A DNA stretch of 64,000 nt from Myxococcales bacterium (lineage in GTDB: Bacteria > Myxococcota_A > Polyangia > Polyangiales > Ga0077539). Made by a program: the position numbers and the translations under genes. Position 1 is the stretch's first letter; every line of letters starts with the position of its first letter. Below, piece after piece: positions 24,440-32,844 of this stretch. The notes beneath the pieces were generated by a model. It did not search any database, had not been told where the DNA came from, and saw nothing but the letters and a program-made list of their open reading frames with translations. The stretch spans positions 186,001 to 250,000 of the forward strand of contig JAEUKI010000031.1 in assembly GCA_016793325.1 (NCBI GenBank). Direction: 5' to 3'.

Positions 24440-25384
24440 ATGCGGGCGACCCCAGCGTTGGCGTACGCGCTGACCAGCTTGTGCCTAGGCTCCATCGCCG
24501 TCTTCGCGTCGGAGAACTTGTTCTGGTCCGCGCCCAAGACCGCGATCCACCCTGGCGAGTTGGCGCTCACGATCCTCGCGTACTCGCTGTGCGCGGCCGG
24601 CGCGCTGTCGGGCGTGCTCTGGAGTCGGCTCGGCGGTTGGCGCGCGCTGTTTCTCGGCGGCGCGATCCAAGGGTGGCTCGTCGAAGGCGTGCTCGTCGCG
24701 ACGACGTACGACGCGTTTCCGCTGCAGCTCGTGTGGACGCCCCTTGCGTGGCACGCGTTGATCACAGCGCTCGGCGTCGTGGGTCTCGCGCGCTACGCGG
24801 TTCACGGGTCGCTGCTTGTCCAGCTGGCTTCATTGATCGGACTGGGGAGCGCGCTCGGAGCGTTCGGGTTGTACTGGCCGCTCGAGCGCGGACGAATGCC
24901 CTCGACGCTCTCGGTGCTCGGGTATCTCGTCGGCATCGGAGCGCTCGTGCCTGTGTGTTCGATCGTGCTCGATCGCGTCGGTCGTGTCTCGCGTCCGAGC
25001 GGCAGGACGTTGGCGATCGCGCCGTGCTTGCTCGGTGCGATCTGGTGCGTGCGCTTCGCGTTGGCGCCGAGCCCTGCGCGCGTGTCTGTTCCGCTGCTCG
25101 TCGCGCTGACGCTGTGGATCATGCGGCGCCTCGCGCCTCGGGATCGCGACAGCGCGTCGGACGCGCTCGAGCTCGGGCCTCGCGCGCCGCGCTGGCGTCA
25201 CGCGTTGTTTCTCGTGTTGCCTCTCGCGACGACGCTCGTGTGTTCGGTGGGCTGGTCGCGAACGAACGGCCTGCACACGAATATCCCGTTCGCGCTGTGC
25301 ACGAGCCTTCTGTCGTTCGGGCTGTACGCGCGGCTCGCGTTCGTCGCGCTTCGACCCACGAAATCAACGACCAGCGCGCGGTGA
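24440..25384 (+). CDS. Multi-pass membrane protein of unknown function
   Basis: This 314-residue protein has about nine hydrophobic segments and few charged loops. The ATG at 24440 is preferred because a GGAGG box lies 12 bases upstream (24423-24427), directly against the alternative GTG at 24428. A transporter-like or enzyme signature is not visible. The central loop after the seventh segment has a basic/acidic stretch (RRLAPRDRDSASDALELG). It ends two bases before the stop of the convergent permease gene. Its function is unknown. Confidence 0.7.
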   Translation: MRATPALAYALTSLCLGSIAVFASENLFWSAPKTAIHPGELALTILAYSLCAAGALSGVLWSRLGGWRALFLGGAIQGWLVEGVLVATTYDAFPLQLVWTPLAWHALITALGVVGLARYAVHGSLLVQLASLIGLGSALGAFGLYWPLERGRMPSTLSVLGYLVGIGALVPVCSIVLDRVGRVSRPSGRTLAIAPCLLGAIWCVRFALAPSPARVSVPLLVALTLWIMRRLAPRDRDSASDALELGPRAPRWRHALFLVLPLATTLVCSVGWSRTNGLHTNIPFALCTSLLSFGLYARLAFVALRPTKSTTSAR

Positions 25385-25386
25385 GA

Positions 25387-26268
25387 TCACCCGAGGGCCT
25401 TGGGCGCGCGAACGCGGCCCACGAGGCCCACGACCGCGATCAGCGTCGCGGCGAACGGGAGCGTCTGCAGGAGCACCGTGGGCACGCCGGGCCGTCCCGC
25501 GAGCGACGCTTCGAGCGCGTACAGCGCGCCGATCGCGAGCGCAGCGACCGCCACGCGCGCGGGGCGCCAGCCGCCCACGATGACCGCGGCGAGCGCGAGA
25601 AACCCGCGTCCTGCGCTCATGTACGCGACGAACTCGTGCTGCGCGAGGGACAAGTGCGCGCCGCCGAGGCCCGCGAGCGCGCCGCCGAGGACGAGCGCCG
25701 TCCACCGCGTGCGATCGACGGACACGCCTCGCGCCGCGAGCGCTTCGGGGTGCTCGCCCGCGGCTTCGATGCGCATTCCGAGCGGCGTGTGTCGGACGAT
25801 CACGAGCACGACCAGCACGGCGACGAGCGCGAGGTACACGACCGGCTGCGACAGCGCTTCGAGCATCGAGACGACGCCGATCGACCCGGTCCGCGGCGCG
25901 CGCGCGAGCAGCGGCGGTGAGTTGCTCGCGGAGTCGTAGAGCACCTTGAGCGCGACGCGCGTCGAGGCTCCCGCGAAGAGGTTGACCGCGACGCCCGCGA
26001 CGATCGCGTTGGCTCGAAGGGTCACGGTCGAGAGCGCGAAGAGCGCGCCCATCGCGGCACCAGAAATCAAGGCGACCGCGCACGCCGCGAGGGACGAGCC
26101 CGTCGCGAGGGCGCCCCACGCCGCAGAGAACGCGCCGACGAGCAGGTAGCCCTCGAGGGCGATTGTGGCGACGCCCGCGCGCTCGCTGAGCGTTCCGCCG
26201 AGCGCCGCGAGGACGAGGGGCGCGCTCGCGGTGAGGCACTGCGCGAGAAATACGAGCACGCTGTTCAT
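25387..26268 (-). CDS. BMP-type ABC transporter permease (second)
   Basis: This 293-residue inner-membrane protein of the BPD_transp_2 family has about eight to nine membrane segments. The N-terminal motif GTLSERAGVATIALEGYLLV and the later GMRIEAAGEHPEALAARGVSVDR are characteristic of the RbsC/BmpD-like permeases of nucleoside and simple-sugar importers. Start ATG 26268 overlaps the stop of the first permease by four bases (ATGA), so the two are coupled. It is the third gene of the operon ATPase-permease-permease. Confidence 0.9.
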   Translation of the reverse strand: MNSVLVFLAQCLTASAPLVLAALGGTLSERAGVATIALEGYLLVGAFSAAWGALATGSSLAACAVALISGAAMGALFALSTVTLRANAIVAGVAVNLFAGASTRVALKVLYDSASNSPPLLARAPRTGSIGVVSMLEALSQPVVYLALVAVLVVLVIVRHTPLGMRIEAAGEHPEALAARGVSVDRTRWTALVLGGALAGLGGAHLSLAQHEFVAYMSAGRGFLALAAVIVGGWRPARVAVAALAIGALYALEASLAGRPGVPTVLLQTLPFAATLIAVVGLVGRVRAPKALG

Positions 26269-27305
26269 TGGGCGCACTCCCGGCTGCGCGCTCGGAGCTC
26301 TCTCGCGACGACGGCGCCGACGGACACGAGCACGATCGACTGCGCGAGCAACAGGGTGTCTGACGGGACGACGGCGTTGACCGCGAGGCCGCCCTGCGCG
26401 AGCGCGCCGAAGAGCACCGCGGCCATGATCGTCGCGATGGGGCGTCCTGCGCCGAGCATCGCCACGGCGATCCCCGCGAAGCCGACGCCCGCGCCGAGCC
26501 CGTCCTCGGCGTAGCCCTTGAATCCGAGCACATAGTGCACGCCGACGAGCCCCGAGAGCGCGCCCGAGAGCGCCATCGTTCGAACGGTGGTCCGGAGGAC
26601 CGAGTGGCCGAGCGCGCGGGTCGCTTGGGGGCTCGCGCCGAGCGCGCGGATGCGCAGCCCTCCGCGCGTTCGATCGAGGTACCAGCGCGCCGCAAACGGA
26701 ACGACCACCGCGAGGACCACCGCGTACGAGAGCGCGCTCCCGCGGAGGCTCGGGAGCACGTGCTCGATCGACGGGATCCTCGCGCCTCGCGACACGGGGG
26801 CCGTGTGCACCTGCGCGCCGAACCGCAGGGGCCCGCCGTAGAGCCACGTCGCGAGCACGGCGACGAGGCCGTTGAGCATGAGCGTCGTCAGGACCTCGTG
26901 CGCGCCGCGCGCGGCCTTGAGCCAACCGGCGAACGCCCCCAACAACGCGCCCGCCGCCGCCGAGCCGCACGCGACGAGGAGAACTCCGATCGGCCAGGGA
27001 AATCCCGCGGGGATCTTCGGTCCGAGCAGCGCCGCGGCGAGCACGCCCATCGCGACTTGCCCCTCGGCGCCGACGTTGAAGAGCCCTGCGCGCAGCGCGA
27101 ACGCGACGCTCGCGCCCGTGAGCGCGAGCGGGGTGGCCTTGGCGAGGGTCTGCGCGATTCCGTAGGCGCTTCCTGCGGCGCCGGCGGCCGCGAGCTTCGC
27201 GACGTGCCACGGAGAGGCTCCCGCGAGCCAGATCGCGACGTCGACGGCGGCGAGCGAGAGGCTCGCGGCCAAGAGCCAGGGCGCGAGGCGATCGAGCCAC
27301 TTCAT
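26265..27305 (-). CDS. BMP-type ABC transporter permease (first)
   Basis: This 346-residue permease has about ten membrane segments. Conserved permease motifs are ALRAGLFNVGAEGQVAMG and, after a larger loop, GGLRIRALGASPQATRALG, followed by ALSGALSGLVGVHYVLG. It pairs with the second permease to make the membrane channel of a nucleoside-type importer. Start ATG 27305 overlaps the ATPase stop by four bases, and its own stop overlaps the next start by four bases, so all three genes are translationally linked. Confidence 0.9.
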   Translation of the reverse strand: MKWLDRLAPWLLAASLSLAAVDVAIWLAGASPWHVAKLAAAGAAGSAYGIAQTLAKATPLALTGASVAFALRAGLFNVGAEGQVAMGVLAAALLGPKIPAGFPWPIGVLLVACGSAAAGALLGAFAGWLKAARGAHEVLTTLMLNGLVAVLATWLYGGPLRFGAQVHTAPVSRGARIPSIEHVLPSLRGSALSYAVVLAVVVPFAARWYLDRTRGGLRIRALGASPQATRALGHSVLRTTVRTMALSGALSGLVGVHYVLGFKGYAEDGLGAGVGFAGIAVAMLGAGRPIATIMAAVLFGALAQGGLAVNAVVPSDTLLLAQSIVLVSVGAVVARELRARSRECAQ

Positions 27306-28837
27306 GACCGAGCCTCTTGATTGTCGGCGCTTGTATTCGAATCGCGTGAAGTTTCAGCGCCGATCATGAGCGGCCCGAGGGCCTCGTCCGTGGCTCGCTC
27401 GACGGGCATCGTCGCGACGATCCGCCCGTTGAACATCACGGCGACGCGGTCCGAGAGCGTGCGCAGCTCGTCGAGCTCGGACGAGACCAGGAGCACCGCG
27501 AGCCCTTTGTCTCGCGCTTCGAGGACGCGGCGACGAATGGCTGCGGCCGCGCCGAGGTCGACGCCGCGCGTGGGCTGCGCGAGGAGGAGCACGGATAGCG
27601 AGCGTTCGAGCTCGCGCGCGACGAGGATCTTCTGCGCGTTTCCGCCAGAGAGCGTGAGCACGAGCGCCGCTGGATCTTGGGGTCGAACGTCGTAGCGCTC
27701 GATCACGGCGAGCGCCTTGGCGCGAAGCGCCTCGTCCGAGAGAACAGCGTCTCCTTCGGCGACGTCGGTCGCGCCGAGGGCGAGGTTTTCTGCGATGGAA
27801 AGCGCCGCGCAGAGCCCCGTCTGTTCGCGGTCTTCGGGGACGTACCCGAGGCCTGCGCGCCGTCGTTCGAGCGTCGATCGTCGCGTCGCGTCCGAGCCCG
27901 CGAGGGCGATGCGCCCGGACGCGACGGGGCGCGTCCCGGCGATGGCTTCGAAGAGCGCGCGTTGTCCGTTGCCTTCGACGCCGGCGATGCCGAGGACCTC
28001 GCCGCGCCGGAGCTCGAGGCTCACCGAGCGAAGGCCCTCGCACACGACGTCGGTGAGCGCGAGGGCCACGGTCTCGTCGCGCTCGCTCGTTCGAGTCGCC
28101 GACACCGTGGGAACGTCTCCGCCCACCACCGCGCGCGCCACCGCGTCGCGGTCGAGCTCCTTCGTCGGCGCGTCGAGCACGATCCGTCCTCGTCGAAGCA
28201 CGGTGATGTCGTCCGCGATCGCGAAGACCTCTTCGAGCTTGTGCGAGATGAACATCAGCGCCGCGCCGTCGCGCGCGAGCGACCGCAGCACGTCGAGCAG
28301 CGAGCGAATCTCCTGCGGCGAGAGCACCGCCGTCGGCTCGTCGAGCAGCACGCAGCGCGCGCCTCCGTCGAGCACGCGAAGGAGCTCGACCCGCTGCCGC
28401 TCGCCCACCGCGAGGTCGCCCGCTGCGCGATCGGGGTCGATCTCGAGTCCGAACTCTTTGCCGAGCTTCGCGACGCGCGCCCGCGCCGCCGCGCGATCGA
28501 CGAAGAGCCCGAGCGGCCCGCGCCGCGGCTCGCGCCCGAGCACGACGTTGTCCGCGACCGACAGCGTGTCGACGAGCGTGAAGTGTTGATGCACGACGCC
28601 CACGCCGCGCTGGGTGGCTTCGCTCGCGCTCCAGCCCGTGACCGTTGTGCGGTCGTAGCGGACCTCGCCCTGATCGGGGGCGATGAGCCCGCAGGCCACT
28701 TTGACGAGCGTGCTCTTTCCGGCGCCGTTTTCGCCGACGAGGGCGCGGATGCGTCCGGGGACCAGCGCGAGCGTGACGTCGTCGAGGACCTTCGCTTCGC
28801 CGTAGCGTTTGTGCACCCGATCGAGCGCGAGGGGCAT
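27302..28837 (-). CDS. BMP-type ABC transporter ATPase, two nucleotide-binding domains
   Basis: This 511-residue protein holds two fused ATPase domains, as in RbsA- and BMP-type importers. The first has an intact Walker A (GENGAGKST), a signature variant LAVGERQRVEL and Walker B with CVLLDEPTAVL. The second has a degenerate Walker A (GVEGNGQRAL), the signature LSGGNAQKILVAREL and the Walker-B-like LLLAQPTRGVD. This asymmetry is normal for the family. Start ATG 28837 follows a short leader; an upstream frame lacks coding character. Substrates of the family are nucleosides, purines or related compounds. No binding protein is in the operon. Confidence 0.93.
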   Translation of the reverse strand: MPLALDRVHKRYGEAKVLDDVTLALVPGRIRALVGENGAGKSTLVKVACGLIAPDQGEVRYDRTTVTGWSASEATQRGVGVVHQHFTLVDTLSVADNVVLGREPRRGPLGLFVDRAAARARVAKLGKEFGLEIDPDRAAGDLAVGERQRVELLRVLDGGARCVLLDEPTAVLSPQEIRSLLDVLRSLARDGAALMFISHKLEEVFAIADDITVLRRGRIVLDAPTKELDRDAVARAVVGGDVPTVSATRTSERDETVALALTDVVCEGLRSVSLELRRGEVLGIAGVEGNGQRALFEAIAGTRPVASGRIALAGSDATRRSTLERRRAGLGYVPEDREQTGLCAALSIAENLALGATDVAEGDAVLSDEALRAKALAVIERYDVRPQDPAALVLTLSGGNAQKILVARELERSLSVLLLAQPTRGVDLGAAAAIRRRVLEARDKGLAVLLVSSELDELRTLSDRVAVMFNGRIVATMPVERATDEALGPLMIGAETSRDSNTSADNQEARS

Positions 28838-28888
28838 GCGAGAGGGCCGAGGGTACACAAAAACGCGCGCAAATCGCTGATCGAACGA

Positions 28889-28911
28889 ATGGGGACAGAT
28901 TACGTCACTTT
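28889..28911. repeat. Lone GGGGACAGATTACGTCACTT motif
   Basis: The sequence GGGGACAGATTACGTCACTT lies in the gap between the ABC operon and the vWA gene. It starts like the outer arm of the palindromic element at 2028-2280 (GGGGACGGTGCTCTGATCC), and such GGGGACAG-starting sequences often flank REP-type elements. No inverted partner is visible nearby, so it may be a remnant. Confidence 0.3.
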
Positions 28912-29013
28912 GCGCTTGGACGACGGCGGCGAGGTTTGCTTTCATCCCTCGGCTCCGTCGTCGCGTTGAAGGATCGCGCGATCGACGGCCATCTCACAAC
29001 GGGAGCAACAGCG

Positions 29014-30090
29014 ATGACCACCGACGCAGTCGAGCTCGTGATCAGCTTCGACACCACAGGCAGCATGTACCCATGCCTCACGCAGCTCCGCCGCAGCGCG
29101 GACAAGTGCGTGCGCAGGTTGTTCAAAGAGATCCCCGGCCTGCGGGTCGGCGTGATCTCTCACGGCGACTACTGCGACGGCAAGAACATGATCTCGAAGC
29201 TCGACCTGACGGACGACGAGAAGAAGGTCGTGGACTTCATCAACTCGGCGCCAGCGACGGGCGGCGGAGACCTCCCCGAGGCGTACGAGGTCGCGCTCAA
29301 CGAGTCGCGTTCGATGGGATGGACGGCGGGCAAGTCGAAGGTGGTCGTGCTCATCGGCGACGACGTTCCGCACGAGCCGAACTATCCGGACAACAAGAAG
29401 AAGATCGACTGGCGCAACGAGCTGAAGCTGCTGCTCGAGGCGGGCATCAACGTGTACGGCGTGCACGCGATGCCGGGCATTCGAAAGCACAGCAAGAAGT
29501 TCTACGAGACGATCGCCAAGGAGACCGGCGGCTTCTACCTCACGCTCGACCAGTTTCAGTACATCACGGACATGGTCCTCGCGGTCGCGTACAAGCAGGC
29601 CGGCGACGAGCAGCTCGCGAAGTACGAAGAAGAAGTCGTGCGCGAGAAGCGCATGAACAAGTCGCTGAACAACATCTTCAGCACGATGCTCGGCCGCACG
29701 GTGAAGGTCGAGGCGCGCACGGACGGGCTCGTTCCTGTGCCGGCGGGTCGCTTCCAGATCCTCGATGTGGACAAGGACTCGGTGATCCGCGACTTCGTGA
29801 CGTCGCAGGGCGCGACGTTCAAGCCGGGCCGCGGCTTCTACCAGCTCACCAAGAGCGAGCTCGTCCAAGAGAAGAAAGAGGTCGTCTTGCAAGAGAGGAC
29901 CTCGGGCGAGTTCTTCACTGGTGACGAAGCGCGCCACATGATCGGCCTCGAAGTTGGCGAGCGCGCGAAGATCAAGCCGGTGTTCTTCGACAAGTACCTC
30001 GTGTTCATCCAGTCGACCTCGTACAACCGCAAGCTCATCGGCGGGACGAAGTTCTTGTACGAAGTCGACGACTGGGATCGCGTGGCCTGA
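29014..30090 (+). CDS. von Willebrand factor A domain protein
   Basis: This 358-residue protein starts at the ATG at 29014. Residues about 6-205 are a vWA domain. The metal-ion adhesion site is DTTGSM (Asp13-Met18), a variant of DxSxS, with the later Thr/Asp in APATGGGDLPEAYEVAL and VVVLIGDDVPHEP. The sequence resembles the vWA domain of the VwkA alpha-kinase type, but no kinase follows. Residues 240-358 form an uncharacterised beta-rich domain (TVKVEARTDGLVPVPAGRF, FFDKYLVFIQST). There is no export signal, so it is probably cytoplasmic. Protein-protein interaction is the likely mode of action. Confidence 0.85.
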   Translation: MTTDAVELVISFDTTGSMYPCLTQLRRSADKCVRRLFKEIPGLRVGVISHGDYCDGKNMISKLDLTDDEKKVVDFINSAPATGGGDLPEAYEVALNESRSMGWTAGKSKVVVLIGDDVPHEPNYPDNKKKIDWRNELKLLLEAGINVYGVHAMPGIRKHSKKFYETIAKETGGFYLTLDQFQYITDMVLAVAYKQAGDEQLAKYEEEVVREKRMNKSLNNIFSTMLGRTVKVEARTDGLVPVPAGRFQILDVDKDSVIRDFVTSQGATFKPGRGFYQLTKSELVQEKKEVVLQERTSGEFFTGDEARHMIGLEVGERAKIKPVFFDKYLVFIQSTSYNRKLIGGTKFLYEVDDWDRVA

Positions 30091-30258
30091 TCCCGCCCAG
30101 CGCGTCGCCGCGCACCTCGCTGACGCTGCTCGAAGCCCTCTTGAAATCAGGTGGCTCTGCCTCAGCGCTGTCGCTGCGACGCTCAGTCGATGCAGGTCGC
30201 TCTCGCTGCCCAGGTCGCGTAGAGGTCGACGCACCCGAAGGCCGATCGCGAGGTCTCG

Positions 30259-30735
30259 TCAGAAGGGGCTGGGGTCTCCGCTGCCGTTGCCGTTGCGAAA
30301 GCGCGGCCCGCCATAGCGCGGGGTGCGTTCTCGGTGGTACGGCGACGCGTGGATCTGCGGTGGGGGCTCGGGTATGGGCGCGACGCCAGCGTCCGCGGTC
30401 ACCACGGGTTCGGGTGGGGGCGCTGCGCCGTAGGCCGCCGCCACCATGACGGGCGGCCCGCCGTACACGGGCTCGGGCGCCGCGTGATTGCGGCTGATCG
30501 GCCCGTTGATGTTCGGCCGATTGCGCTCGGCGCACACGCCGGGAACGCTCACCGCCTCGCACATCACGCTGCACCCCGCGCTCGCGACGCCCATCGCCGC
30601 GACGAGCAGCGCCGAGGCCGCCGCGGACGCGTGCGACGGCGGACGTGCGCGCGTCACCGTCGCGCAAAAGGGACACTGACTCTCGTGCGCGCGGATGTGC
30701 CTCGCGCACCCTGGACATTCAACGAGTGGGGTCAT
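30259..30735 (-). CDS. Zinc-ribbon membrane protein with Pro-rich tail
   Basis: This 158-residue protein begins with a short zinc ribbon, CPGCARHIRAHESQCPFC (residues about 8-25), typical of small myxobacterial membrane proteins. A single hydrophobic segment follows (AAASALLVAAMGVASAGC), then a Cys-containing loop (CSVMCEAVSVPGVC). A long Pro/Ala/Gly-rich tail then ends in GNGSGDPSPF. The layout suggests a cytoplasmic ribbon and an exported flexible tail. No specific function is known. Confidence 0.7.
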   Translation of the reverse strand: MTPLVECPGCARHIRAHESQCPFCATVTRARPPSHASAAASALLVAAMGVASAGCSVMCEAVSVPGVCAERNRPNINGPISRNHAAPEPVYGGPPVMVAAAYGAAPPPEPVVTADAGVAPIPEPPPQIHASPYHRERTPRYGGPRFRNGNGSGDPSPF

Positions 30736-30852
30736 CGATCGCTCCTACCGCGGCTCCGCGCCGAACGGATGATACGCCGCTCGCGCCCCGCGCCTTGGCT
30801 CGCGCAGTGAAAGCTCTCGTACGGCAGCGAAAACTCAGGGTGCTTGACAATG

Positions 30853-30865
30853 TTAGGACTCCTAA
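30853..30865. promoter_or_regulatory. TTAGGA-C-TCCTAA operator before the MarR gene
   Basis: This perfect inverted repeat with 6-base arms lies four bases upstream of the MarR start codon. A TTGACA hexamer at 30844-30849 lies just before it. A MarR dimer bound here would block transcription or translation start, so autoregulation is likely (inference from position and symmetry). Confidence 0.65.
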
Positions 30866-30869
30866 GTAA

Positions 30870-31574
30870 ATGACTCGTGTGAGCTCGGACCCACGGGACG
30901 ACTACTTCGACACGCACTCGGACTCGGTCGCCGACCGCGTCGCGGTGGCGTTGGCCAAGGTGGGGCTCGCGATGAAGAACGCGCAGCTCGCGCAAGCGCA
31001 GGAGGGAGGGCTCTCTGCGACCCAGCAGCAGATCCTGGCGATCCTCGCGGCGCGCGGCGCGCAGCGACCCTCGGCCATCGCGCAGCGCCTCGGCGTCACC
31101 GCCGCCACCGTGAGCGACTCGATCAAGTCCCTCTGCGAAAAGGGGCTCGCCGAGCGAGACCGCGACCCGGACGACGCGCGCGCCCAGCGCGTGGCGTTGA
31201 CGCCGAAGGGGCGTCGGCGCGCCGAGAGCGCGATGGGGTGGCCGGACTTCTTGGTGGGCGCGATCGACAAGCTCAGCGCCGACAAACAAGAGGCCTTTCT
31301 CGCCGGGCTCATCGAGCTGATCGCGACGCTGCAGCGCGAAGACAAGGTGCCGCAGAGCGCGATGTGTGTTTCGTGTGTTTATTTTCAACCGTGGAGGCAC
31401 GGCGCAGAGGCGGCGTCGCCGCACCACTGCGGGCTCGTCGACGCGCCGATGGCGCACAGGCACCTCCGCGTCGAGTGCCCCGAGCACGAGCGAGCCGCGG
31501 ATGAAGACGCGTCGCGCGCGCTCGAGCAGCTCCGCGACGGCGCTCGATCGAAGCCCAAGCGCTCGGACCTCTGA
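30870..31574 (+). CDS. MarR-family regulator with C-terminal cysteine cluster
   Basis: This 234-residue protein has a winged helix-turn-helix at about residues 45-125 (LSATQQQILAILAARG, RPSAIAQRLGVTAATVSDSI, ERDRDPDDARAQRVALTPKG). The C-terminal 70 residues carry an extra cluster, CVSCVYFQPW, then PHHCGLVDAPM, then RVECPEHE (Cys166, Cys169, Cys187 and Cys203 with nearby His). Four Cys in this arrangement could hold a metal or an iron-sulfur centre, giving a redox or gas-sensitive switch. The next gene on the strand is a protoglobin. The operator at 30853-30865 suggests self-repression. Confidence 0.88.
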   Translation: MTRVSSDPRDDYFDTHSDSVADRVAVALAKVGLAMKNAQLAQAQEGGLSATQQQILAILAARGAQRPSAIAQRLGVTAATVSDSIKSLCEKGLAERDRDPDDARAQRVALTPKGRRRAESAMGWPDFLVGAIDKLSADKQEAFLAGLIELIATLQREDKVPQSAMCVSCVYFQPWRHGAEAASPHHCGLVDAPMAHRHLRVECPEHERAADEDASRALEQLRDGARSKPKRSDL

Positions 31575-31749
31575 GCCAACGACACGCTCGATCGATCGAC
31601 GCGCGTGAACCTCGCGCGGTCGGACCCGTGCGTCCGCGCGGCGCCGATCGCGCGCATGGCGCAGCTTTATCTTGGATTTTCGCGGTCGATTTCGCGTCGG
31701 CCGCGCGGATTCGTCACGTCATCACAACCCCATTCCCGAGGACATCGCC

Positions 31750-32334
31750 ATGACCAAGGCCATCGCTGGATACACCTACGGAGCGCCGACGCTCGCGCGC
31801 TCGCCGGTTTCGCTCGAGGACTTCGAGCGCATGAAGAAGAGCGTCTTGTTCGGAGACGACGACGTCGCGGCGCTTCGCGAGTCGCTCGCGATCCTCGACG
31901 ACCAGCGCGAGGCGATCCTCGACGTCTGGTACGGGTTCGTCGGATCGCAGCCGCACCTCGTCGCGAGCTTCTCGCACAACGGAGCGCCCACGATGGAGTA
32001 CCTCGGCGCTGTGCGAAGGCGCTTCTCGCAGTGGATTCTCGACACGGCGCGCGCGGAGTACGACCAGCGGTGGCTCGACTACCAGCACGAGATCGGGCTC
32101 AGGCATCACCGCACAAAGAAGAACCAGACGGACGGGGTGAGCGCGGCGGCGATCGTCCCTTTCAGGGACCTGTTTGCGCTGGTGTTTCCTGTGACGTTTA
32201 CGCTGCGGCCGTTTCTGGCGAAGCGCGGGCACAGCGCGGAGGCCGTCGAGCGCATGTACAACGCGTGGCTCAAGTCGTGTCTGCTCCAGGTCACGCTGTG
32301 GAGCCACGGGTACGTGAAGGACGGCGATTTCTGA
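31750..32334 (+). CDS. Protoglobin
   Basis: This 194-residue single-domain protein of the protoglobin family binds heme and diatomic gases (O2, NO, CO). Characteristic blocks are LDVWYGFVGSQPHLVASFSHN, YLGAVRRRFSQWILDT, and WLDYQHEIGLRHHRTKKN, which contains the proximal His region. It starts at the ATG at 31750. It carries no output domain, unlike globin-coupled sensors, so it could scavenge or detoxify reactive gas or deliver it to a partner. It lies 175 bases downstream of the Cys-cluster MarR gene, a probable functional pair (inference). Confidence 0.9.
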   Translation: MTKAIAGYTYGAPTLARSPVSLEDFERMKKSVLFGDDDVAALRESLAILDDQREAILDVWYGFVGSQPHLVASFSHNGAPTMEYLGAVRRRFSQWILDTARAEYDQRWLDYQHEIGLRHHRTKKNQTDGVSAAAIVPFRDLFALVFPVTFTLRPFLAKRGHSAEAVERMYNAWLKSCLLQVTLWSHGYVKDGDF

Positions 32335-32338
32335 ACAC

Positions 32339-32746
32339 TCAATCGAGATCGTCGAGCGCGAGCAGCGTCGCGACGAGCAGCGGCTCGCCCTCGCGCCCCG
32401 CGAGCGCCACGAGCGAGGTCACGACCTCTTCGCGCGTGGCCCACGGGGCGACGCTCACGGTGGCCCAACGGTGGTCGACGCCGCGGCTCCAATCGCGGCC
32501 CGACTCGACGTGAACGCCGCGCGTCCCGTGAAAGAGCGCGACGCTGTACTCGTGGAGGGAGAGCGCGCGGAGCACCTTGCTGGCGAACCGTCGCGCGTCG
32601 TACCCCGACTCGGTCTCGAACGCGCGAAACGCGCGGTCCCGCCAGACGTACCCCGCCAACGGCTCGTCATCGTTGCGGCGCTTCTTCGGTAGCAATCGCG
32701 CTGGAGTGTGGCACGCCGCGGCCCGTTTGGCTGATGACGAAACCAC
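32339..32746 (-). CDS. Hypothetical protein
   Basis: This 135-residue frame with a GTG start at 32746 ends four bases after the convergent protoglobin gene. The N-terminus is basic (PARLLPKKRRNDDE). The rest alternates short strands and helices (YSVALFHGTRGVHVE, RWATVSVAPWATREEVVTSL). No signal peptide, membrane segment or known motif is visible. The codon third positions are strongly G/C, as in real genes here. The family is not recognised. Confidence 0.55.
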   Translation of the reverse strand: MVSSSAKRAAACHTPARLLPKKRRNDDEPLAGYVWRDRAFRAFETESGYDARRFASKVLRALSLHEYSVALFHGTRGVHVESGRDWSRGVDHRWATVSVAPWATREEVVTSLVALAGREGEPLLVATLLALDDLD

Positions 32747-32844
32747 GCCTCAATTGAACGTTCGGCCATCCACGAGACCGTTGAAATCAAGTCAAACCGC
32801 CGCGAATGGATCGAGAAAAGTACGTCGATCGAATGAGTGGCGGT

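Noticed and set aside
23740..24765. Upstream extension of the frame at 22765-23739 on the minus strand
   Set aside because: It runs through the three-segment membrane protein in another frame. The coupled GTG at 23739 explains the start better.
30844..30872. TTGACA at 30844 as a complete promoter for the MarR gene
   Set aside because: The -10 position would fall on the start codon and matches poorly. Only the operator is reported.
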